From NCBI GenBank assembly GCA_958295665.1, contig OY282559.1:271014047-271078046 (forward strand): a stretch of 64,000 nucleotides of DNA, given 5' to 3'. The first letter of the stretch is position 1, and each line of letters opens with the position of its first letter. Source of the DNA: Tipula vernalis (Eukaryota; Arthropoda; Insecta; Diptera; Tipulidae). Position numbers and translations under genes: made by a program. The notes under the pieces are model-generated. The model did not search any database and had not been told where the DNA came from. It worked only from the letters and a program-made list of their open reading frames with translations. Below are positions 56,604 through 64,000 of the stretch, in pieces.

Positions 56604-58429
56604 TTAATTTGAAAAATTTTCATTGATTAATATGTTTTTTATTGTTAGAGCTTTAACAGTCCCATTATGGTTATTAGATATCGCCAGCGACTGGCCCAAA
56701 AAATAATCAACATTTTGAAATCTCACTTGGCTGGTTTGATATGGGAACTGTTTTGCAACTGACAAACATTTTGTTTGTGAAAATTTTTTTACAACATCAG
56801 AAGAAAATCTCTGGCCATATAGGGTTGATTGCAAAATTTGATGTCTTTGTGTTAATGATTTTGTTAAATTAATAAAATTTCGAATTTTTACAGCAATTTG
56901 TTTAAAATATTGATGTTTGCTTTCAAATATAATTGTTGAAAATTTTACTAATGGTCCATACAATTTCATAAGTAATGGATAATGCTGAATATAATGATGC
57001 TTTCGAATCAGACTTTTATCTGGAAATAATAAAATTCTTAGTTCGAGATATCGATCAATTAATTCTTCTAAACAATTGATTTGGGTAAAAGTCACATGAT
57101 GTGATGAGACAATTTCCAGAGTTATTTCCAAAAGCAGTGTAACCATTTCAAGAACACTGTCATTTAAATTTTTAATTTTACCATTAAGTACTAATGGTAG
57201 TAAGGTGAGTTGATAGAAATTTTGCATTGCATGGCCAACAACTTTTTTACTACTATATTTAATTTCAGGAAACCTGACATTAAATTTAAGTGATTTTGCT
57301 AATCGATTAGATGTAATATTGAAATAGTCATATGTGATCCAATCATGACTAACAAAGTAATGAATAGCTAAACATAAATCTTGAGGTATAACACCTTCGT
57401 ACAAATCATGTGCAATACAAGGCGGAAGGCCGCTGCTTACATGAAAAAAATTTAAATCATTAAAACATGAATTATTTTTAACTCCTCTGCTCCCAAAAGA
57501 AATTGTAATGTGTTTAGTATAGGGATGTAATAATAAAAACAATTCTTATGATAATTATTTAATCCCAAGTTGATTTTAATGGGTTTAACCATGGAAGGCG
57601 ATATAGCATTTTGATTTCGTCTATAAGTTGATAATGAAGTGTTTGACATCAAATTTAATTTTGGCAATATTGAAACTAACAAATCATTTCTAGAACTATT
57701 TGTATTATTAAATTTAGCGAAATGTTGATCAATAATCTTTCGAACTTGGATTGTTAACACTTCTGAGCAATATGCAAGTTTCTCAGCTATAAAAGAAATA
57801 ACACGTTCAGGAATATTATGTTCACTTTTCAGTTTCAATAACATTTCGGATATTAACTTTTTAATATCTGTCTCAGAATCACTATTAACGTCTTGTAGAG
57901 TAAGTATATTTGATTGGGGATTCGGCCCTATCGTAGAATGCTCTGATAATTCTGGCATTGAGTGTTCTGGTATAACAGCTACATATCTATCAAACGAAAC
58001 ATCACTGACACCAGAATTATTTTTTAAAAATTTTAATTTATGTACAGTATTTATGTGATTACGAAATGTTTTTTCATGTGTAAATTTTTTTACACATATT
58101 TTGATATTGGGCATTTGATTTGATGGATCTGAGGATTTCGGAAATGTTTCATAACATGACGTAAAACGTTTTCTAAAATGTTCGACCTAACTAAGCAGCC
58201 ATGTTCAGAACAACAAAAACTGTTTTCAATTTCTGTTTTTCCTTTTGGAGTTTTTCTGTGATTTCTGTAAACGTGAGAAAGGTAATTATTATGCCTATTG
58301 AAAATTTTTTCACAATTATTGTACAGACACTTGAAAACAGTTTTTGTTTCTAATTTATGGATTCTTAAATGGGAGTTATATTTTTTAATAAGACGCACAC
58401 ATTTTATCACAATTTACACAAATAAACAT
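56604..58429 (-). pseudogene. C2H2 zinc-finger / DDE-like transposase-type ORF, broken
   Basis: ATG 58429 (MFICVNCDKMC) opens a C-x2-C finger whose H-x3-H (SHLRIH) follows after a frame change near 58385. Further fingers: CLYNNCEKIFNRHNNYLSHV, CCSEHGCLVRSNI with HVMKH, and KFTHEKTFRNHINTVH after another frame change near 58100. Then come a Ser/Glu-rich linker, a helical block (IPERVISFIAEKLAYCSEVL) and RKIIDQHF. Near 57500 the text jumps to NFFHVSSGLPPCIAHDLYEG, then KHHYIQHYPLLMKLYGPL and IIFESKHQYFKQ. In the full-length animal relatives I recall, a GDN-x-x-SH block and a Cys cluster lie before the HD-x-x-EG block; these are missing here, so a middle part was deleted. D (HDLYEG) and E (FESKH) would be two of three DDE acids. 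This is inferred. Confidence 0.6.
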
Positions 58430-58510
58430 TATAGCACTAAGAAAGGAAATTCATAAATATTAAAAGGACTTTCACAATTACGAACAAGTTCTCTCCAAGT
58501 CAACAAATCC
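58430..58510 (-). other. Leader of the zinc-finger ORF, up to the BEL LTR
   Basis: On the minus strand tatgaatttcctttcttag lies directly before tgctataATG and resembles a splice acceptor (pyrimidine tract plus TAG) 7 bases before the start codon. The leader may therefore be spliced. Its upstream part is lost or covered by the LTR. Confidence 0.35.
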
Positions 58511-58875
58511 TATTTGAAAAGTTTAGTTTAATTGAATTTAGTAAACACATTTTGCATTGCAGCTAATGTTTATTTAGAAACTAGTGCGCCTACCGTGGGT
58601 CGGAGCTAGTCCACTAATTCTAAATAAATAGATTTTATAACTTCTGTCTTTATTATTAAAAATTTCCAGTTTATATATTATAATTTACTTCACTAAACGG
58701 AAGTATCAGATTTAACGTTATATACGTTTAATTTATATGGTTAATTACAAAATATAAGTATGTGCTGTATCGGCACATTTATATGTTTGTGTTTTACTCA
58801 ACAAACAAAATTTAAGTAAATGCTATTTCAGCTTTTTGCCGCAATCGTTTCCTGTTACCAGCTGAATTGGTAACA
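58510..58875 (-). repeat. 3' LTR of the second BEL/Pao element (outer end approximate)
   Basis: On the minus strand the LTR starts TGTTACCAATTCAGCTGGTA at 58875. It follows a G-rich tract, taggccccgggaata, that fits a polypurine-tract position. It contains an internal inverted repeat at its very start (ttaccaattcagctggtaa) and aataaa words. The outer end cannot be fixed because only one LTR is in the window; 58480-58520 is likely. Confidence 0.55.
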
Positions 58876-58913
58876 TATTCCCGGGGCCTAGTCGTTGCTG
58901 CCCGAAGGATTAT

Positions 58914-60665
58914 CTACGGGCCTGGAAGTGGAGCTGCTGCAGCCGGAGTTGCTTTTCTGTACTTAACATATATGTTGGCTGTTGCGATCATCAATATTCC
59001 TATAATAACATAAGATATTGTATAGTGATGAACGTCATGCATGTTCACTTCGGTAGTTGATGCCCTTAGATTCCTTTGTTGATTTTGGATTGATTCTTCA
59101 ATGGCTTCGATATCCGAGTTGAATTGTAAACTTCGATTTACTCTGACGGTATGATCTAACATTATTTTATCACTCAAATTAAACCGTGGTGTGAAAGAGA
59201 GTTCCAATTTGCTATTAAATGCTCTGTATCCTGCCAATGTGAATGTTTCTCCCTTCAACACACAGTTTGGATCTAGTGTTAGGATTCCCTCTCCTTGGAT
59301 GAAGGTGGTTCTTGTTTCAATCGTTCCGCTGCCGCTTTCGCAAATCACATTATAAATAACCTTGGATTTGATTACAAAGATCCAGGCGTTATGACGGCGT
59401 AACGGAATCCATAACGAGGTAATGTTTATTCTGTGGATTTCATAACTAGCAGGCACGGCACTGGTCTGCTGGAAAAGTTGCATCTCACAGCTAATTGTAT
59501 CTGATTGATATGAATTCAGTGGTTGATGTATATCGCAAAGATATTCGTCATTGAGGTTGGTACAAGTATTCAGTTCTTCGGACGAGAGCTGCATAAATTT
59601 ATTGTCCTGTATTGCAATCAATAAATAATCAGAAGATGGCTTGATGTATATGTAGTCTTCCTGATGAATCGTTGGGACTGCCATAGAGTGGTATATGTTA
59701 TATCGAGTCCTCTGTACTAATAGAATTTTGATCTCGAATATGACTGTTGCCCCTATTTTTATGGTTTTGACGGTGGCTATTTTATAGATGGCGGCTATAT
59801 TCTCACTTCGGTATGACATATCCTGACTTGGTTTCACGTTAGGAATGATTTGTTTTACTTGCTCCTGAAGTTGGTGAGGAGTTAGGATCAGGGGATCGAG
59901 TGTGCCTTGATGGACTTCTGTGATGGTGTTGATTATGGCGGTTTGAAAGTTTCGTAGTTTCATCATCTCTAGCATTGTGTGTATAGCTAGATCGGTAAAT
60001 TCTTCATGGAACAGGATGGTTGTTAGAATTTGATTATATGCTTCAAACTTCTGTGTAGTTTCCTCATGGGTGTGTTTCATAATGTTGATAGTTGATTCTA
60101 ATATCGACATCTGGTTTTGTAATAATTCCTTGTGGTGCTGCTGGTTGGCATTTAATTTTTCTATGCTTTCCTTGTAAGTTTTTCCGTCCCTTTGATCTAG
60201 CACCCCGAATAGTTCGTTGGCAATCGTACCTACAAAATCGAAAGCGCCCTTCTTTTACGGGTGATTTTGTTTCCGCCTAAAGCGTTTAATACCTCGTTTT
60301 GCTCATTTAATTCGACGTAGAGTGATTTTATCTGTGAGACAATGGCTTCACAGTACTTAAACGCATCAGTGTGTACTGGTTGTATAAGCGTTCTGTTCGA
60401 ACATAAATTGTCTAGTTGACGAGCAGCGTTCTCAAGGTGGTTTAGTTCTGCCCAATAGGAAGTGAGATTATAGTAGGTTATGATCCTCCATTCTCCGTTG
60501 ATTAGACATCCTTGCCCAATTTTATCAAGGTAGATCCCGGGATGGAAAGAGAATCTCGATATATTGTATCGTGTAGGTGTTTCTGCTGTTATTACTCCTA
60601 GTGCACAGATTATTGCAAGAGTGTGAAGTAGCAGCTTGGACTTAGTGCTTGCTCTTGTCACTCGT
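58914..60665 (-). pseudogene. Env-like membrane glycoprotein region of the second BEL/Pao element, broken
   Basis: It continues in frame from pol. A hydrophobic signal-like stretch (LLLHTLAIICALGVITAE, about 60600-60655) is followed by an N-terminal part with Cys and N-glycosylation sequons (NLTS, NRTL). A basic furin-type site, RKRR, lies near 60240. Directly after it the frame is lost: one frame stops at 60230 and the next starts near 60203. The second part has a long helical region, paired Cys residues (CTNL, CDIHQ, CEMQL), and a C-terminal membrane anchor (YVIIGILMIATANIYV, about 58990-59035) with a short basic tail. The layout is that of the baculovirus-F-like Env found in some insect LTR elements. 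The break makes this copy non-functional; I describe it only. Confidence 0.75.
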
Positions 60666-61860
60666 TTTTGTTGTTTTGCACTATCGTTGGCTTCAACTGT
60701 GTCTGTTTGGGTTTCTTCTGACAAGGGTATCTTCTCGCATTGTTCATTGTTCTCAATTGGCAGGCGACTGATCTTAGTAATTGGCCTTTTGAGTAATCCT
60801 CCGTTGGTGTTCTTTACTGTCACTGTTCTAACCAAACCATCGTTACCACTATGTACCTCATGAATTCTTCCTAGAGGCCACTTTCCTGGAGGCAGATCAT
60901 CATCCTTAATGAGTACTAGCTCTCCTTTCGCTATATTTGGTTCCGTTTTGTTCCATTTGCTTCGCTTCTGTAACAGCAATATGTATTCGGTTAGCCAGAC
61001 CTTCCAAAATTCTTGTGTTATTTTCTGCAGAAGTCTCCATCGTGCTAAATGGTTGATGTTTTGATTTAAATGGCTTGGTTCTGGCATCGTTCGTAGTGGT
61101 TCACCTATCAGAAAATGTCCGGGTGTTAAAGTTGTAAAGTCATTTGGATCTGATGACAGTGGAAGAAGAGGCCGGGAGTTGAGACATGCTTCTATTTGAC
61201 AAACTATTGTTGTCATCTCTTCAAATGTTAGTAGTTGTTCTCCAATTATTCTACGTAGATGATACTTGACAGACTTAACTGCAGCTTCCCATAGTCCACC
61301 CATGTGCGGTGCCCTTGGTGGTATATAATGCCATCGGGTGCCATCCCTTGAAAGCTGTTCTGCAAGCTTTTCGGGTAGTTGTTTCAATGCTGCGCTGAGA
61401 TCGTTCCTCATCAGTTTTGACGCCCCTATAAAGTTACAGCCACAGTCGCTGTAGAGGTCCGAACAATTACCTCGACGTGCTGTGAAGCGTCTAAATGCCG
61501 CTAGAAAAGCTTCGGATGACAAGTTGCGTACTACTTCTAAGTGAACGGCCTTTATCGCAAAACAGACGAACACCGCTAAATATCCTTTATAGCTTTTGTT
61601 ACCTCGTCCTGGCGCGCATCGGATCTGATAAGGCCCAGCATAATCTACTCCTGTGTGAGTGAATGGTCTGGTTGGAGTTACTCTTGCTGTTGGAAGATCT
61701 CCCATCAGTTGGTTCATAGTCCGTGCTTGATGTTTGTAGCAAACTACACATTTATTGATAAAAGTTTTTACTGCTAGTGGACCTTTTATTATCCAGTACT
61801 TCTGGCGAACGAATGCAAGCGTGAGGGATTTGCTCCCGTGCAGCGTCATCTTGTGTGCGT
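60640..61860 (-). pseudogene. Integrase and C-terminal domain of the second BEL/Pao element
   Basis: The frame opens near 61849 with FVRQKYWIIKG and C-x2-C (KCVVCYKHQ). The catalytic core follows: D in THTGVDYAGPY (about 61640), D in LYSDCGCNFIGA (about 61450; relatives have DNGTNF, so N and T became Cys), and E in MGGLWEAAVKSV (about 61300). The DUF5641-like C-terminus has WKVWLTEYILLLQ, AKGELVLIKDDD and LLKRPITKISRLP. Although the acidic triad remains, a frame break near 61850-61870 cuts it from the zinc-binding H-x-H part. It is therefore not expressed as a whole. Confidence 0.85.
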
Positions 61861-62700
61861 AGTACCAGCTGTATCAGCAGCGTTGTGAAATGACCCTTAT
61901 GAGGAATAATTATTGGATGTTGAATGTCGAAACTCACTCTGGCGTTAGACAGCCTTCCGCCCACTCGTAATAATCCATCGATGCCGATTTTTGGATTAAG
62001 GGTAAGAAGTTTTGATTCGCTTTGTTTTCCATAGTGTTTGTCCAACGTTCCTAAGCACGCCCCTTGTATTACCTTTAAGGCTAAACTCAAACTGTCGTTA
62101 AGTTCTTTGGTTGTCAGAAAGCTTGATGACGATTTAGCTGTTCTTTTCATAAACCTAAGAACATAAGCGATACTCCTTATTGCTTTTTTGAACGATGAAC
62201 ATCTTTCTATCAGCTTCAATATGACGTTCTCACCTTCGATTGTAGTAGTAAATGCGTATACTTCGTCCATGGATTCCTCTGTAGTTTCTTCAATTTGTGG
62301 TTGTAAGGCATATTCGAAGGAGTCTCTGAGCCAGCTTGGTCCGTTCCACCAGAGAGAGTGATCTATTAAGCTGGTAGGGTTCAATCCTCTCGACGCACAA
62401 TCAGCTGGATTTTGTTCGGATTTTACGTAGCCCCATTGTAGTGGAGATAATACGGATTGGACTTCCACTATCCTGTTCGCTATGAATGTTTTAAATCTAT
62501 TAGGTTTCCCTTTAATCCATGCTAACGCTATCATTGAATCGGTCCATGCAAATGTTTTTATATCTGGTTCTTGTAATGCTTGTTTGGTTTTCTTGACTAA
62601 TTTTGACAGTAATACAGCTGCACACAATTCCAATCTAGGGATGGTTAATTTGGATTTTAACGGTGCAACCTTTGTTTTCGCAGTGACTAAAACTACTTTG
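61860..62700 (-). pseudogene. RNase H and linker of the second BEL/Pao element
   Basis: From about 62641 the frame reads IPRLELCAAVLLSKLVKK, FAWTDSMIALAWIKG and WGYVKSEQNPADCASRGLNP, the conserved second half of BEL RNase H. It then reads RVGGRLSNARVSFDIQHP and a truncated H-x-x-H part before the frame change near 61860. The junction to the preceding RNase H segment at 62703 also needs a frame change (ends KIANN with a stop). Confidence 0.85.
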
Positions 62701-62702
62701 CC

Positions 62703-63371
62703 TTAGTTGTTTGCAATCTTGGATTTGTAGTAAACTACTGCTGCATATGCGTTTTCTGATGCATCGCAGAACCCGTGTAATTCGCCTGTGTTGTCTCTGT
62801 TGTGACTTAACCATCTTTGTAACTTTACTTTTTCTAACGTCTGCAATTGGGTAGCATAGCAAATCCATTTTGTTTCTAATTCAGTGGGCAGTTGTGCGTC
62901 CCAATCAATTCCTAATAGCCATAGTTGTTGCATAATTATTTTTGCTTTTACTATAACCGGTGCCAGCCACCCTATGGGGTCAAAAAGTTTGGAAGTTTCG
63001 AAAAGCACTCTTCTCTTGGTTATAGGTGCTTCGATATTTAGTGGTTTGATTTTAAATTGGAAAATATCTTCTGTAGGATTCCATAAGATACCGAGGGTTT
63101 TAATAGTTTCCCCTATTTCGATTGTGTGGTTGTTTTTATTTCGATACTCAGTATCTATGTTTTCTAGTATCTTCTGGTTGTTGCTACTCCATTTTCTCAG
63201 ATTAAAGTTTCCTTGTCTCAAACATTTGTCTAATTGTTCTTGAATTGTGATAGTTTCTTTGATCGTGCTCGCTCCTGACAATATATCGTCTACATAAAAA
63301 TCTTTGTCGTTTCTCCATAGTATCAACTGGTAGTTTTGATCGTGTGGACGGATTTTTATTTGTCTAAACAT
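62703..63371 (-). pseudogene. Reverse transcriptase (C-terminal) and RNase H start, with internal deletion
   Basis: It starts MFRQIKIRPHDQNYQLILWR, then passes directly from WRNDK to DFYVDDILSGAS. In intact BEL RTs about 50 residues (the YRL-x-TVTYGT-x-x-APF part) separate these blocks, so this segment is deleted although YVDD survives. Then come KRRVLFETSKLFDPIGWLAP, LLGIDWDAQLP and ELHGFCDASENAYAAVVYY before a stop at 62703. Confidence 0.9.
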
Positions 63372-63695
63372 CTTTTCGATGTCAGTAGTAGGTCATTTAA
63401 TGATATTCCATTTGATGTTTTTGCTGAAGCGTCAAAGACTACTCTAAGCTTGGTTGTTGAGCTATCATCTTTGATTACGGCATGGTGTGGTAGAAAGTAG
63501 TTTCTACCTGCATCATCACGTTGGTTTATTTCTTGCATATGATCCAATTGGATGTATTCATCAATGAAGCTTTTATATTCATTCTTCATCTGGATGTTCT
63601 TATTTAGTTGTTTTTCCACTTGAAGGAGGCGTGCTGTGGCTTTTTTTCTTGATTCGCCTAATTTGAAATCGTCGCTCTTAAATAGTAATGCGACC
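63356..63695 (-). pseudogene. Pre-RT linker and RT start, truncated
   Basis: The open part runs from about 63695 (VALLFKSDDFKLGESRKKAT) to 63356. It contains FLPHHAVIKDDSSTTKLRVV and FDASAKTSNGISLNDLLLT, the first RT block, which then breaks off. The next segment begins at the DIEKMFRQI block in another frame, so the piece between (normally GP-x-IQ to the first RT aspartate) is deleted. Confidence 0.85.
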
Positions 63696-64000
63696 TATAT
63701 GCGGTACGTTTGATGTATTGATGATAGGCATCTTCTGCATAGATGGTGTAGTAGCACTATTTGGTTTTTATCTGTTGCTGACAGCTGCCTAACCATGTAC
63801 ATTGGTCTAATGTATGGTTCATCTGACAATAGATGCAAATCTAACTCAATCTTCTTCATCTGTCATCGTTTGTTTTAATTTCAACGGTAAACCAAAACAT
63901 TGCAAAAAGAGACAACATCATCAAACTCCAATGAAGTTATCTACGATTGTATGATTATGACAGGGTGTTCCCAGAAATCGGCCATCCTGATAATTCGGCA
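63696..64000 (-). pseudogene. Decayed protease-RT linker of the second BEL/Pao element
   Basis: Frames are broken. Words such as GWPISG and LLQCFGLPLKLKQTMTDEED (minus, about 63850-63990) resemble the segment between protease and RT of BEL pol (GW-x-(I/V)SG, then FW-x-(I/L)E-x-(I/V)). The element runs off the window here. Confidence 0.5.

Larger units (their letters stand above)
55814..58429 (-). mobile_element. Candidate two-gene DNA transposon carrying a CIDE-N gene, decayed
   Basis: On the minus strand a C2H2/DDE-like ORF (58429 to 56604) is followed by a short spliced gene (56349 to about 55814) that encodes a CIDE-N-like domain. Gene order and strand match the element at 19.6-22.9 kb. 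The right side is abutted by the LTR of the second BEL/Pao element, which may have cut off the outer terminus. No terminal inverted repeat could be assigned by eye. The class is unknown to me. Confidence 0.5.
58510..64000 (-). mobile_element. Second BEL/Pao retrotransposon, env-bearing, decayed, cut by the window edge
   Basis: The minus strand carries, from right to left, a protease/RT remnant, RT, RNase H, integrase, an env-like glycoprotein region and one LTR. Gag and the 5' LTR lie beyond the right edge. It is a different family from the 39-46 kb element, with low protein similarity apart from motifs. Two deletions in RT and at least three frame breaks show that it is old and inactive. BEL/Pao elements with env-like genes (for example the Drosophila roo type) are known, but they are a minority. 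Confidence 0.9.

Overview
The window looks like intergenic or intronic DNA of an insect, probably a fly, though the order is only a guess. It is very AT-rich. It carries short GT-AG introns, BEL/Pao retrotransposons (one with a primer site complementary to insect tRNA-Tyr), CR1-like and R1-like LINEs, Helitron and Harbinger remnants, hairpin MITEs, satellites and microsatellites. I see no bacterial operon, rRNA, tRNA or CRISPR. Almost every coding stretch is transposon-derived. The only host-gene candidate is a GC-richer, protein-like exon at about 6.56-6.81 kb on the minus strand.

Layout. 0-6.5 kb: AT-rich, essentially featureless, with one decayed LINE scrap. 6.5-9.7 kb: the candidate host exon and a low-complexity region that may be its 5' side. 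10.4-19.6 kb: a decayed minus-strand Helitron that seems split by about 6.7 kb of other DNA, with an identical 18-bp sequence at both break points. The inserted DNA holds a 2.4-kb inverted array of about 160-bp satellite units, two hairpin MITEs, two DRE-like sites and a fragment of an uncharacterised repeat-borne protein. 19.5-22.9 kb: a candidate DNA transposon with a zinc-finger ORF and a second, intron-containing ORF. 24-26 kb: a dispersed repeat with a (CAGACTGA)n core and a plus-strand Helitron helicase remnant. 26-31.9 kb: tandem repeats and unrecognised sequence. 31.9-35.0 kb: a gutted CR1-like LINE. 35.9-37.3 kb: three LTR-like units in alternating orientation.

39.2-46.7 kb holds a complete BEL/Pao element. 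Its 985-bp LTRs look identical by eye and a 5-bp target duplication (TTTAA) flanks it, so it inserted very recently. Its long polyprotein frame is broken only at a run of ten T. 46.9-53.4 kb is a dispersed repeat that encloses degenerate CTCAAC repeats, a decayed R1-like LINE and about 0.7 kb of CATCAA-type microsatellite directly at the LINE 3' end. 53.4 kb has a Harbinger transposase scrap.

55.8-58.4 kb (minus) is the most interesting region. It is a decayed element with a C2H2 zinc-finger/DDE-like ORF followed by a small spliced gene encoding a CIDE-N-like domain, normally found in apoptotic DNase (CAD/DFF) regulators. The 20-kb element has the same order of parts. Together they suggest a two-gene transposon family that carries a CIDE-N accessory protein. 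58.5-64 kb (minus) is a second, older BEL/Pao element, cut by the window edge, with deletions in pol and an env-like glycoprotein region.
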